Positions 29,145 to 38,755 are shown, counted from the first letter of the stretch. The stretch is DNA of 64,000 nt from Actinoplanes cyaneus (GCF_016862095.1 NZ_BOMH01000049.1:1-64000); one strand, 5' to 3'. Program-made: numbers and translations. Notes: a model not told the origin generated them from the sequence alone.

Positions 29145-29296
29145 CCCGATTTGTCACCGACACGCGGGAGTTGATCTAGACACGCCGGTCTCGGCCCGCC
29201 TCTGACTCCGATCGCGGCGCGCCTTCCGGCGACGGCTTCCCCCGCCGGCCCCCGTCCGCTTTCCGGTGACGGCTTGCCTTCGCTTGCGGCCGCCGC

Positions 29297-29318
29297 TTTT
29301 CCCGTACGGCGATGAGTG
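29297..29318 (+). repeat. short dispersed repeat (CCGTACGGC family), copy 1
   Basis: TTTTCCCGTACGGCGATGAG shares the TTCCCGTACGGC-N-ATGAG core with copies at 55703-55730 and 58117-58145. It lacks the CCGCCCGCCC extension of the other two. It lies in the intergenic region just downstream of menG. Confidence 0.45.
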
Positions 29319-29336
29319 CTCTTCCCGGCTGCGACG

Positions 29337-30041
29337 TCAGCGGCGCGTCGCGCGATGCAGCGCCACCACGCCACCGGTGAGGTTGCGCCAGCCCACCCGG
29401 TCCCACGGCCCCGACTCCGCGATCCGCCCCGCCAAGCCGGCCTGGTCGGGCCAGGCGCGGATCGACTCGGCGAGATAGACATACGCGTCGGGGTTGCTCG
29501 ACACGCCTCGCGCCACCACCGGCAGCGAACGCATCAGGTACTGCATGTACACCGTCCGGAACGCCGGATTGACCGGAGTGCTGAACTCGCACACCACGAG
29601 CCGCCCACCCGGCCGCGTGACCCGGCCGAACTCACGCAGCGCGGCGACGGTGTCCACCACGTTGCGTAACGCGAAGGAGATCGTCACCGCGTCGAACGTG
29701 GCGTCCGCGAACGGCAGCCGCAACGCGTCACCGGCCAGCAGCGGCACGTCCGGCCGGACCCGCCGGCCCGCCTGCAACATCCCGATCGAGAGGTCGGCGC
29801 CCACCGCGAACGTGCCGGAACGCCCCAACTCGTCGGTGGAGACCCCGGTGCCGGCGCCCACATCCAGCACCCGCTCCCCCGGCCGCAGGCCCAGCGCCGC
29901 CCGGGTGGCATGCCGCCAGCCCCGATCCTGGCCGAACGCGAGCACGGTGTTGGTGAGGTCATACCGCCTGGCCACGCCGTTGAACATCTCGGCGACCTCG
30001 TGCGGCTGCTTGTCCAGGTCTGCGCGTGTCACCCGGTCCAT
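29337..30041 (-). CDS. menG: demethylmenaquinone methyltransferase
   Basis: This 234-residue class I SAM-dependent methyltransferase has motif I VLDVGAGTGVSTDELG, followed by GDALRLPFADATFDAVTISFALRN, the UbiE/MenG signature. It methylates demethylmenaquinone, the last ring step of menaquinone synthesis. ATG 30041 was chosen because EMFNGVARRYDLTN, the conserved family start, follows directly; the frame extends 73 codons upstream through the hairpin leader without homology. It lies between mqnC and menJ on the same strand. Confidence 0.93.
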   Translation of the reverse strand: MDRVTRADLDKQPHEVAEMFNGVARRYDLTNTVLAFGQDRGWRHATRAALGLRPGERVLDVGAGTGVSTDELGRSGTFAVGADLSIGMLQAGRRVRPDVPLLAGDALRLPFADATFDAVTISFALRNVVDTVAALREFGRVTRPGGRLVVCEFSTPVNPAFRTVYMQYLMRSLPVVARGVSSNPDAYVYLAESIRAWPDQAGLAGRIAESGPWDRVGWRNLTGGVVALHRATRR

Positions 30042-30066
30042 GCTGCCACCACCCCGGACAACAGAA

Positions 30067-30094
30067 CGGGCGGGATGGTCACCCATCCCGCCCG
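30067..30094 (-). promoter_or_regulatory. perfect hairpin in the menG leader
   Basis: A 12-bp perfect stem (30067-30078 with 30083-30094) closes on a 4-base loop and ends 25 bp before the menG ATG. If transcription starts after the AT-rich -10-like element at 30106-30114, this hairpin would be the first structure of the mRNA. It could stabilise the 5' end, attenuate transcription or terminate readthrough from upstream. Confidence 0.5.
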
Positions 30095-30105
30095 CGCCTT
30101 GTGCG

Positions 30106-30130
30106 TTATATATACGACCGCCATCGGTCG
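30106..30130 (-). promoter_or_regulatory. candidate menG promoter -10 region with adjacent palindrome
   Basis: TTATATATA (30106-30114) is a striking AT-rich island in high-GC DNA and, on the minus strand, reads TATATATAA, a plausible -10 element. Directly upstream of it is the palindrome CGACCG-ccat-CGGTCG (30115-30130), which would overlap the promoter spacer as an operator. No convincing -35 was identified. Confidence 0.4.
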
Positions 30131-30303
30131 GGTCCGAGTGCTCGTCACCGAATTCGACCGCCCGGCGACGCATGAGGTTTTGCCAATGCCTTACGCAGGC
30201 AACGTAACCAGCGGGAACGAGTCGGTACAGCCAACAGGCGGGCTCGTTACGAAGGAGCAATCAGGCCCTCACCGGTCCGACGACCCCCACCCTGGCCGAA
30301 CGG

Positions 30304-30600
30304 TCAGGTCCGGCCCGCCGAAGGGCTCGGTACGGGCTTCTCGTCGGCGACATCCGCCAGATCGCTCGCCTGCCAGGCCACCAGGATCAGCGCGATGATC
30401 GCGACCAGGACGCCGACCTTGAACAACGATCCGATTGCGGACCACATCGACTTACGCGCCGAGGGCACCGCGGCCTTGGCCTTGCGGTAACCCTCTCGGG
30501 CACCCTTCATCGACACCCAGGCCGTGGCGAAGAAGAACACCACGATCGAGGTGACGATTGCGGTCAGCAGTGACACGCTGCTGGTTAGCATGCGTGACAC
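30304..30600 (-). CDS. small membrane protein downstream of mqnC
   Basis: This 98-residue protein has two hydrophobic segments (about 8-30 and 61-80) separated by a basic, Lys/Arg-rich loop (MKGAREGYRKAKAAVPSARK). It is not recognised. It starts at GTG 30600 or ATG 30591, 42 bp after mqnC on the same strand, with a hairpin in between. The linkage to mqnC suggests, but does not prove, a role near membrane quinone synthesis. Confidence 0.6.
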   Translation of the reverse strand: MSRMLTSSVSLLTAIVTSIVVFFFATAWVSMKGAREGYRKAKAAVPSARKSMWSAIGSLFKVGVLVAIIALILVAWQASDLADVADEKPVPSPSAGRT

Positions 30601-30605
30601 TCTGC

Positions 30606-30633
30606 ATCGGCAGACGCACCTACGTCTGTCGAT
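30606..30633 (-). terminator. hairpin after mqnC
   Basis: Arms 30606-30616 and 30623-30633 pair over 11 bp (one G-T) with a 6-base loop, ten bases after the mqnC stop. It may terminate mqnC or reduce readthrough into the small membrane-protein gene. Confidence 0.5.
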
Positions 30634-30642
30634 CGTTCGGTC

Positions 30643-31884
<1,242 letters not shown>

Positions 31885-31917
31885 GTCTGGAAGCGTACGT
31901 CCACCACCCGGGGATCG

Positions 31918-32679
31918 TCAGCGGCCCGGGTCACGGCCAGCCCGTCCCTCGATCAGCACGCCCAGGCCGTCGAGGACACGTTCCAGGCCGAAGACGTACG
32001 CGTGATCAGGGTCGTACGCCGAGCCCAGCGCCTCCCCCGCGGCCGCGCCCACCCGCGTCGCCGTCGGATAGGTGTGCGGGTCGAAGACGACCTCGAAGAT
32101 CGGGCCCCGCTCCTGCCACCACTCGACATCGGTCTCGGCGCTGCGGGCGGCCGCGGCGCGCACGTCGGCGGCGGTCCGCGCGGAGGACTGCACGAAGCCG
32201 ATCAGAAAGGTCAGCGCCGAGTCGATCGTCACATCATCGAGGCCGCAGCCGTCGAAGGCGCGCAGCTCGTGCTCGTACTTCGCCATCAGCCCCGGCCCGA
32301 GCGGCGGCCGGCTGGCCGGCAGCCCGGCAACCCAGGGATGGTCCTCGACCAGCTTCCGGTTCTCGGCCGCGACCGCGGCCAGCCGCTCCCGCCAGGGCAG
32401 GTCCGGCAGATCCGCCCGGGGCATCGCCAGGTAGACCCGGTCCAGCATCAGCTCCAGCAGCGTCGCCTTGTCCGGCACGTAGGTGTAGAGCGTCATCGGC
32501 ACCACGCCGAGCTCGGTCGCGACCCGGCGCATGGAGACCGCGTCCAGCCCCTCCTCGTCGGCCACCGCGATGCCGGTCTCGACGACGCGGGCAACGTTGA
32601 GGCCCGGTCGGCGGCCGCGCTTGCGCTCGGCCGACTCCGGAAACCAGAGCAGGTCGATGGTGCGGCGGGCTTCCGCCAT
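31918..32679 (-). CDS. TetR family transcriptional regulator
   Basis: This ~253-residue regulator has an N-terminal helix-turn-helix (AVSMRRVATELGVVPMTLYTYV) and a C-terminal domain resembling the TetR_C effector-binding fold (FLIGFVQSSARTAADVRAA). ATG 32679 is preferred over ATG 32688 because AAAGGA is too close to the latter. It is divergent from a VOC-fold gene with a 27-bp palindromic/direct repeat between them, the usual arrangement for autoregulation and control of the neighbour. Confidence 0.85.
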   Translation of the reverse strand: MAEARRTIDLLWFPESAERKRGRRPGLNVARVVETGIAVADEEGLDAVSMRRVATELGVVPMTLYTYVPDKATLLELMLDRVYLAMPRADLPDLPWRERLAAVAAENRKLVEDHPWVAGLPASRPPLGPGLMAKYEHELRAFDGCGLDDVTIDSALTFLIGFVQSSARTAADVRAAAARSAETDVEWWQERGPIFEVVFDPHTYPTATRVGAAAGEALGSAYDPDHAYVFGLERVLDGLGVLIEGRAGRDPGR

Positions 32680-32696
32680 GGCTGGCATTCCTTTCT

Positions 32697-32723
32697 TGTA
32701 CGGCGTATTGTGTACGGCGTACA
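32697..32723. promoter_or_regulatory. candidate TetR operator
   Basis: TGTACGGCGTA (32697-32707) is repeated directly after three bases as TGTACGGCGTACA (32711-32723), and the second copy is an imperfect palindrome (TGTAC-ggc-GTACA). The site is within the 83-bp gap between divergent tetR and VOC starts. Confidence 0.6.
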
Positions 32724-32762
32724 GCTAACGCTCTAGCTGTTCAATGCTCTCGAGGAGGCACC

Positions 32763-33155
32763 GTGCGAGTCCGGTCATCCGCCATCGCTCTCACCGTCGA
32801 CGATGTTCCTGCCTCCAGCAAGTTTCTCGCGGATCACTTCGGCTACACCGAACGGATGGCCGCCCCGGGGTTCGCCTCCCTGGGGCGCGACGACGCCGGG
32901 GTCGACCTGATGTTCATGCGCCGCGGCCTGGAGGTGCTGCCACCGGCGTTGCGGGAGGTGCACACCGCGGGCACGATCATCGCGTTCGTGGTCGACGACC
33001 TCGAGGCCGAGCAGGCGAGGCTGCGCGGCGAGGGTGTCGAGCCGTCGCTGCCCATCCGGGAGGAGCCCTGGGGCGAGCGACTGCTCATGGTCACCGACCC
33101 CAATGGGGTCGTTTACGAGTTGGTGGAGTGGGCCGAGCCGTCCTCCGGCCGATAA
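32763..33155 (+). CDS. VOC (glyoxalase/bleomycin-resistance fold) protein
   Basis: This 130-residue single-domain VOC protein has IALTVDDVPASSKFLADHFGYTE as the first betaalphabeta module and TDPNGVVYELVEW as the closing metal/ligand-site strand. Members include glyoxalases, dioxygenases and drug-binding proteins; the substrate is not readable here. GTG 32763 has GAGGAGG upstream. Divergence from a TetR gene suggests induction by a small molecule. Confidence 0.8.
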   Translation: MRVRSSAIALTVDDVPASSKFLADHFGYTERMAAPGFASLGRDDAGVDLMFMRRGLEVLPPALREVHTAGTIIAFVVDDLEAEQARLRGEGVEPSLPIREEPWGERLLMVTDPNGVVYELVEWAEPSSGR

Positions 33156-33185
33156 TCTCGACGGACTGCTCAGGGGGTTGAGGAA

Positions 33186-36100
33186 GTGCTCGTCGTTCAC
33201 GGCGGCTGGGTGCCCGGGTCCGGGCGGCCCGGCCGGTTGCTGCTCTGGGCCGAGGAGCCCGCCACTCAGGAGTCCTCGGCGTCCCGCTCCAAGGTCCGGC
33301 CCCACCCGTTCGCCGCGAGCATCGAGGCGCTGACCGCCGCTCTCGACCTCCCGGCCGGAGTGGTCGCCGGGGTGTCCTCGGTCAGGTTGCCGGGCACCTC
33401 GCGCGGCCCGCTGCCCTCACCCGAGACCGGGATCGAGACGAGCTCGCCGCGCGGGGTCAAGCTCGCCTCCTGGACCGTGCCGACACTCGCGGTCCCCGGG
33501 GAGTCCGCGATGGCCCTGCTGGCGGCGCTCGGCGAGCCCGACCCGACCGCTCCGTGGATGCCCGGCGCCTCCTTGCGATACCTGTGCTTCCTCGCCGGCT
33601 GGGCGTGCGACCTGGCTCAGCACGGCCGCATGCTCCCGCAGCTGGTGATCGAGGAGGGTGTGCCCGCGGCTCGCTGGCGCTCCGTCCTCACCGGCCCCGA
33701 CCTGGCGACCTATCGTGACTTCGCGGCCGGCATGCCACCGGTGGTCCGATCTCTCAGCGCTCCCGCGCCCGCCCGCCGATCGCCCCGGGCAGGCGCCGCT
33801 CCGGCGGACGTTGCCGCGAGCGGTGAGGACGGCCCCGGCGCCGGGCGCACCCTGCGGGATGCGCTGGAGACCCTGCTCGACGGCGCCGCCCGGGCCACCC
33901 TGCCGGAGAAGATCCTCGGCGGGCACCGCCCGGGGCGGAAAGCGCCGCTGCCCGACCGCTGGGTCGCCGCCCTGACCGATGCCGACCCGACCCTGCCCGA
34001 GGCGCCCGCCGGTGAGGTGCGCGAGCTGCGCAAGTCGCTGGACGACTGGATGCGGGCGGCACAGGCGGCGAACGCGCCGATCCGGGTCAGCTTCCGCCTG
34101 TTCGAGCCGGAGCCCGGTGAGGACGAGTGGGATCTGGAGTTCGCTCTCCAGTCCGCCGAGGATTCCGGGATCTATCTTCCGGCCGCCCAGGTCTGGGCCG
34201 GTGAGCGCTTCCCCGGCCTGCCCCGCCGGCCCGACGAGGCACTGCTCACCGGCCTGGGCCGCGCCGTCCGCCTGTTTCCGGCGCTGCACGAGGCTCTGCG
34301 CGAGCAGCAGCCGGCCGCGATGACGCTGAGCACCGCCGAGGCCTACGACTTCCTGCGTCAGGTCGCGCCACTGCTGCAGGCCGCGGGTTTCGGGGTGCAG
34401 CTGCCGTCCTGGGCCGGGCGCAAGGGCGTCGGCCTCAAGCTGACCACCCGGTCGCGCTCCAAGGCCGGCTCCTCGCGGGCGGCCGCGGATTCCGGGTTCG
34501 GCCTCACCGAGATCGTCGACTTCCGGATCGACCTGGTGATCGGTGACGGCGTGGTCAGCCCCGCGGAGCTGGCCGAGCTGGCCCGGCTCAAGGTGCCGCT
34601 GGTCCGCGTCCGAGGCCAGTGGGTCGAGCTCGACGACAGGCAGCTCAAGGCCGCGCTGAAAGCGGTCAGCCAGCGACGCGAGGGCGAGCTCACCGCCGCC
34701 GAGGTGCTGCAACAGGTGGTTGACGGCGGCGAGGAGGATCTGCCGCTCGTCGAGGTCGACGCCGACGGGACGCTGGGCGACCTGCTCTCCGGCCAGGCCT
34801 CGGAGCGGCTCGACCCGATGCCGACCCCGGACGGCTTCCAGGGCGCCCTCCGGCCCTACCAGGAGCGCGGCCTTTCCTGGCTGCACTTCCTCGGCCGGCT
34901 CGGGCTCGGCGGGATCCTCGCCGACGACATGGGCCTGGGCAAGACCGCGCAGACCATCTCGTTGCTGCTCACCGAGCGGGTCGGCCGGGCGCCGGGCGAG
35001 GTGGCCCCCACCCTGCTGATCTGCCCGATGTCACTGATCACGAACTGGAGCAAGGAAGCTGCCCGGTTCGCCCCGAGCCTGCGGGTCTATGTGCACCACG
35101 GCGCGACCCGGCAGCGCGGTGACGAGTTCCTTGCCGCGGTCGGCGCCGCCGATCTGGTCCTCACGACGTATGGCACGGCGGCCCGCGACCTCGAGACTCT
35201 CCGGGAGATCGGCTGGGGCCGGGTCGCGTGCGACGAGGCCCAGGCCATCAAGAACAGCGGGACCCGCCAGTCCCAGGCGGTCCGGGCCATCCCGGCGGGC
35301 ACCCGCCTGGCACTGACCGGCACCCCGGTGGAGAACCATCTGGCCGAGCTCTGGTCCATCATGGATTTCTGCAATCCCGGTCTGCTCGGGTCGGCCAAAC
35401 GATTCCGCCGCCGGTTCCAGGAGCCGATCGAGGTCCGGCAGGACGAGGACGCGACCGCCGCTCTGAAACGGGCGACCGGGCCGTTCGTCCTGCGGCGCCT
35501 CAAGACCGACAAGACCATCATCTCGGACCTCCCTGAGAAGAACGAGATGAAGGTGTGGTGCTCGCTCACCCCCGAGCAGGCCACCCTCTACCAGGCCGTG
35601 GTCGAGGACATGATCGCCGAGATCGAGAGTTCCGAGGGCATCCAGCGGCGGGGCAACGTGCTGGCCGCGATGATGAAGCTCAAACAGGTTTGCAACCACC
35701 CGGCGCACCTGCTCAAGGACGGTTCGCGCCTACCCGACCGGTCCGGCAAGCTGGCCCGGCTCGAGGAACTGGCCGACGAGATCGTCGAGGACGGCGACAA
35801 GGCGCTGGTCTTCACGCAGTACGCGGAGTGGGGCTCATTGCTGCAGCCGTATCTGGCGGCGCACCTGGACCGGCCGGTGCTGTGGCTGCACGGCGGGCTC
35901 AGCAAGTCCCGCCGTGACGAGCTGGTCGAGCGGTTCCAGACCGCCGACGAGCCGATGATCTTCCTGCTCTCGCTGAAAGCGGCAGGCACCGGCCTCAACC
36001 TGACCGCGGCGAACCATGTCGTCCACTTCGACCGATGGTGGAACCCGGCGGTCGAGGATCAGGCCACCGACCGGGCCTTCCGCATCGGGCAGTCCCGCAA

Positions 36101-36278
36101 CGTGCAGGTCCGCAAGTTCATCTGCACCGGCACGCTGGAGGAGAAGATCGACGCGATGATCGAGCGGAAGAAAGCGCTGGCCTCCGCGGTCGTCGGCACC
36201 GGCGAGGAGTGGATCACCGACCTCAGCACCGATCAGCTGCGTGAGCTGTTCGCGCTCGACCCCGCGGCGGTGGGCTGA
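33186..36278 (+). CDS. SNF2-family DEAD/DEAH-box helicase
   Basis: This 1030-residue protein has an N-terminal ~450-residue region typical of bacterial SNF2 proteins, then a SNF2 ATPase core: DDMGLGKTAQT (Walker A, ~residue 578), CDEAQAIKN (Walker B, ~681), TGTPVENHLAELWSIMDF, and the C-terminal helicase lobe with AGTGLNLTAANHVVHFDRWWNPAVEDQ-type motif V/VI and RAFRIGQ. It translocates on DNA using ATP; the biological target is unknown. GTG 33186 follows GAGGA. The SWIM gene begins one base after its stop, so the pair is an operon. Confidence 0.9.
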   Translation: MLVVHGGWVPGSGRPGRLLLWAEEPATQESSASRSKVRPHPFAASIEALTAALDLPAGVVAGVSSVRLPGTSRGPLPSPETGIETSSPRGVKLASWTVPTLAVPGESAMALLAALGEPDPTAPWMPGASLRYLCFLAGWACDLAQHGRMLPQLVIEEGVPAARWRSVLTGPDLATYRDFAAGMPPVVRSLSAPAPARRSPRAGAAPADVAASGEDGPGAGRTLRDALETLLDGAARATLPEKILGGHRPGRKAPLPDRWVAALTDADPTLPEAPAGEVRELRKSLDDWMRAAQAANAPIRVSFRLFEPEPGEDEWDLEFALQSAEDSGIYLPAAQVWAGERFPGLPRRPDEALLTGLGRAVRLFPALHEALREQQPAAMTLSTAEAYDFLRQVAPLLQAAGFGVQLPSWAGRKGVGLKLTTRSRSKAGSSRAAADSGFGLTEIVDFRIDLVIGDGVVSPAELAELARLKVPLVRVRGQWVELDDRQLKAALKAVSQRREGELTAAEVLQQVVDGGEEDLPLVEVDADGTLGDLLSGQASERLDPMPTPDGFQGALRPYQERGLSWLHFLGRLGLGGILADDMGLGKTAQTISLLLTERVGRAPGEVAPTLLICPMSLITNWSKEAARFAPSLRVYVHHGATRQRGDEFLAAVGAADLVLTTYGTAARDLETLREIGWGRVACDEAQAIKNSGTRQSQAVRAIPAGTRLALTGTPVENHLAELWSIMDFCNPGLLGSAKRFRRRFQEPIEVRQDEDATAALKRATGPFVLRRLKTDKTIISDLPEKNEMKVWCSLTPEQATLYQAVVEDMIAEIESSEGIQRRGNVLAAMMKLKQVCNHPAHLLKDGSRLPDRSGKLARLEELADEIVEDGDKALVFTQYAEWGSLLQPYLAAHLDRPVLWLHGGLSKSRRDELVERFQTADEPMIFLLSLKAAGTGLNLTAANHVVHFDRWWNPAVEDQATDRAFRIGQSRNVQVRKFICTGTLEEKIDAMIERKKALASAVVGTGEEWITDLSTDQLRELFALDPAAVG

Positions 36279-36279
36279 G

Positions 36280-37110
36280 ATGCCGTTCGACCGGGACGGC
36301 CATTTCTACGAGGCCGCGCGCGCGATCGAGGTGGACGGCGGGCTCGCGGTCCGCTCGAAGCGGGGCAAAATCGGCGAGCAGTGGTGGTCACGGCGGTTCG
36401 TCGACGTGCTGGAAGGTGTCTGCGACGCGGGGCGGCTCACGCGCGGCCGGGCCTACGCGCGCAAGGGCCAGGTGATCGACTTCGCGCTGAGCTCCGGGCA
36501 GGTGGTCGCTCGGGTGCAGGGGTCGCGGCCTACGCCGTACCAGGTGACCATCCGCATCGCCGCGTTCGACGACGCCCAGTGGGAGCAGATCACCGAGGCG
36601 CTGGGGTCGCAGGCTCTGTACCGGGCCGCGCTGCTGGCCGGCGAGATGCCCCGCGAGATCGTCGACCTGTTCACCGACCTCGGGCTGCCCCTCTTCCCGT
36701 CGGAGCTGGACATCGACTGCTCCTGTCCCGACTGGGGCGTCCCGTGCAAGCACGGCTCCGCCGCGCTGTATGTCCTGGCCGAGGCCTTCGACGACGACCC
36801 GTTCCTGGTCCTGGCCTGGCGCGGCCGCGCCCGGGAGCCACTGCTCGACGCCCTGCGCGGCACCGCCGACCCGGGCGAGGCGTTCGATCCGCTGGCGGTT
36901 CCGGAGGAGCCGCTGGCCGACCGGCTCGCCGACTACTACTCCCCCGCTGTGAGCCTCGGCCGGCTACGGGAACGCCCCGGCCGTGGCGGCACCCCGCCCG
37001 AGCTGCTGTTGCGTGCGCTGGATCCGCCTCCGGTCAAGGTCCGCCACATCCCGCTGATCGACCTGTTGCGCCCCGTCTACCGAGATCTGGCAACCCCACC
37101 CGAGGAGTGA
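36280..37110 (+). CDS. SWIM zinc-finger protein, partner of the SNF2 helicase
   Basis: This 276-residue protein contains a SWIM motif CSCPDWGVPCKH (CxC-xn-CxH) near residue 147, a zinc-binding module of DNA- or protein-interaction proteins often encoded beside bacterial SNF2 helicases. The flanking sequence is conserved-looking (KIGEQWWSRRFVDVLE at the start, KHGSAALYVLAEAFDDDPF after the finger). ATG 36280 is one base after the helicase stop, so the proteins are probably made together. Function is unknown; DNA repair or protection is inference only. Confidence 0.87.
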   Translation: MPFDRDGHFYEAARAIEVDGGLAVRSKRGKIGEQWWSRRFVDVLEGVCDAGRLTRGRAYARKGQVIDFALSSGQVVARVQGSRPTPYQVTIRIAAFDDAQWEQITEALGSQALYRAALLAGEMPREIVDLFTDLGLPLFPSELDIDCSCPDWGVPCKHGSAALYVLAEAFDDDPFLVLAWRGRAREPLLDALRGTADPGEAFDPLAVPEEPLADRLADYYSPAVSLGRLRERPGRGGTPPELLLRALDPPPVKVRHIPLIDLLRPVYRDLATPPEE

Positions 37111-37631
37111 TCAAGCGGCACGCCCCGGCGCGGCCCGTCACGCCCCAGCACGGCCCGCCACGCCCCAGCACGGCCCGGCACGGCGCGGCCGACGCAGCGC
37201 GGCCCCGGCACGGCGCAGCCCGGCGCGGCCCGTGCCGCCCCGCGCGGCGCAGCCCCGCGCGGCGCAGCCCCGGCACGGCCGGCACGGCACGGCCCGGCAC
37301 GGCCCTGCACGGCACGGCACGGTCGAGCGCAGCCCGCGCCAGCGTGGAGCGGCCCCGATTGGCGCCGGGTGACGGCAGGCTGACGGAGTGTGCGCGTGGC
37401 TGAGCGGTGCGCGACTGCTGAGCGGCATGACGAAGGGGCCGCGCCCATCGTGAACCGATCGTGGGCGAGTCCACGATGGACGCGGCGGCTTGGAGACTAC
37501 CCGACTTGAGGGGATTTCGCCTCTCAGAAATTACGCATCGGCATTCGACGCGTTACAACCCGTATCAATAGATCATCGGCGATGTGTGGGTCTTCCCGGA
37601 GCCACGGCATCACGCGGACTAGGTTTGGCTC
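37111..37631. other. 521-bp intergenic region
   Basis: No gene was found. The first ~220 bp are a GC-rich low-complexity repeat (see 37118-37335). The rest holds an inverted repeat CCATCGTG (37445-37452) / CACGATGG (37472-37479) and, from about 37515, a more AT-rich stretch that is the likely promoter region of the aldo-keto reductase gene. Confidence 0.65.
37118..37335. repeat. GC-rich satellite-like repeat of GGCACGGC/CCCAGCACGG units
   Basis: About 220 bp built from degenerate 5- to 10-bp units such as GGCACGGC, CCCAGCACGG and GCGCGGCGCAGCCCC. It begins within ten bases of the SWIM gene stop. It produces spurious Ala/Arg/Gly-rich frames on both strands and can form multiple alternative hairpins. 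Confidence 0.85.
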
Positions 37632-38588
37632 ATGACTGAGATGAGCTACCGGCGCCTCGGCGAGTCGGGCCTGGTCGTGTCCGTCGTCGGCATCGGCTGC
37701 AACAACTTCGGCCGGAAGCTCGACGAGGACGGCACCCGCGAGGTCGTCGACGCGGCGATCGACGCCGGCATCACCCTGTTCGACACGGCGGACATCTACG
37801 GCACCCCGCACGGCGCTTCGGAGGAACTGCTCGGCGCCGCACTGAAGGGCCGTCGCGACGAGGTCGTGCTGGCCACCAAGTTCGGCATGAACATGGAGGG
37901 CCTGAACGGGCGGGACTTCGGCGCCCGTGGCTCCCGGCGCTACGTGGTCCGCGCGGTCGAGGCGTCGCTGCGCCGGCTGGAGACCGACTACATCGACCTC
38001 TACCAGCTGCACGAGCCGGACCCGTCCACCCCGATCGAGGAGACCCTGACCGCGCTGGACGATCTGGTCCGCTCCGGCAAGGTGCGCTATCTGGGCAATT
38101 CGAACTTCTCCGGCTGGCAGATCGCCGACGCCGACTGGACTGCCCGGGCCTCGAATCTGTCGCCGTTCATCAGCGCGCAGAACCGCTACAGCCTGCTGCA
38201 CCGGGATGCGGAGATCGAGGTCGTCCCGGCGTGCGAGCACTTCGGGCTGGGGCTGCTGCCGTTCTTCCCGCTCGACTCGGGGTTGCTCTCCGGGAAGTAC
38301 CGGCGTGGCGAGAAACCGGCTTCGGGCACCCGGCTCTCCCAGGACCGCTATGCGCCGTGGCTGGAGCACGCGGACTGGGACACGATCGAGGCGCTCACCG
38401 CGTTCGGCGCCGAGCGCGGCCACAGCCTGCTCGACGTCGCGATCGCAGGTCTGGCCGCCCGTCCCGCGGTGACCAGTGTGATCGCCGGCGCGACCACCGC
38501 CGACCAGGTCCGGGCGAACGCCGCCGCCGCAACCTGGGAGCTGACCGCCGCGGACGTCGCCGCCCTGGACACGATCCTCACCGCGTGA
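37632..38588 (+). CDS. aldo-keto reductase
   Basis: This 318-residue NADPH-dependent (betaalpha)8 barrel has the catalytic tetrad D51, Y56 (DTADIYG), K83 (ATKFG) and H127 (YQLHEPD). The cofactor-binding end is recognisable as SVIAGATTADQVRANAAA. The substrate cannot be deduced. An ATG nine bases downstream (37641) is an alternative start. The C-terminal eight codons form the first unit of a 32-bp tandem repeat that continues past the stop, so the end of this gene seems recently duplicated. Confidence 0.9.
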   Translation: MTEMSYRRLGESGLVVSVVGIGCNNFGRKLDEDGTREVVDAAIDAGITLFDTADIYGTPHGASEELLGAALKGRRDEVVLATKFGMNMEGLNGRDFGARGSRRYVVRAVEASLRRLETDYIDLYQLHEPDPSTPIEETLTALDDLVRSGKVRYLGNSNFSGWQIADADWTARASNLSPFISAQNRYSLLHRDAEIEVVPACEHFGLGLLPFFPLDSGLLSGKYRRGEKPASGTRLSQDRYAPWLEHADWDTIEALTAFGAERGHSLLDVAIAGLAARPAVTSVIAGATTADQVRANAAAATWELTAADVAALDTILTA

Positions 38589-38685
38589 CCGCCGCCCCGG
38601 ACACGATCCTCACGGCGTGACCACGGCGCTGGGCAGGATCCTGACCGCGTGACCGCGCGCCGGCCAGGATCCTCACCGGCCGACC
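38559..38685. repeat. 32-bp tandem repeat, about four copies
   Basis: Units at 38559-38590, 38591-38622, 38623-38654 and 38655-38685 share a core like ACGATCCTCACCGCGTGACC. The first unit encodes the C-terminus and stop of the aldo-keto reductase; the others are non-coding copies with progressive divergence. Confidence 0.85.
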
Positions 38686-38755
38686 GCCGTGGGCCTGGCC
38701 GCCCTGCACCACTCGTCTCGAGGCCGAAGCCCCGGGCGCGCGACGGTGCGGGCGG

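Noticed and set aside
37118..37335. CRISPR array
   Set aside because: Repeat units are short, degenerate and without unique spacers of constant length; no cas gene is nearby.
38559..38685. CRISPR-like repeat
   Set aside because: Units are contiguous tandem copies with no spacers and include the end of a coding gene.
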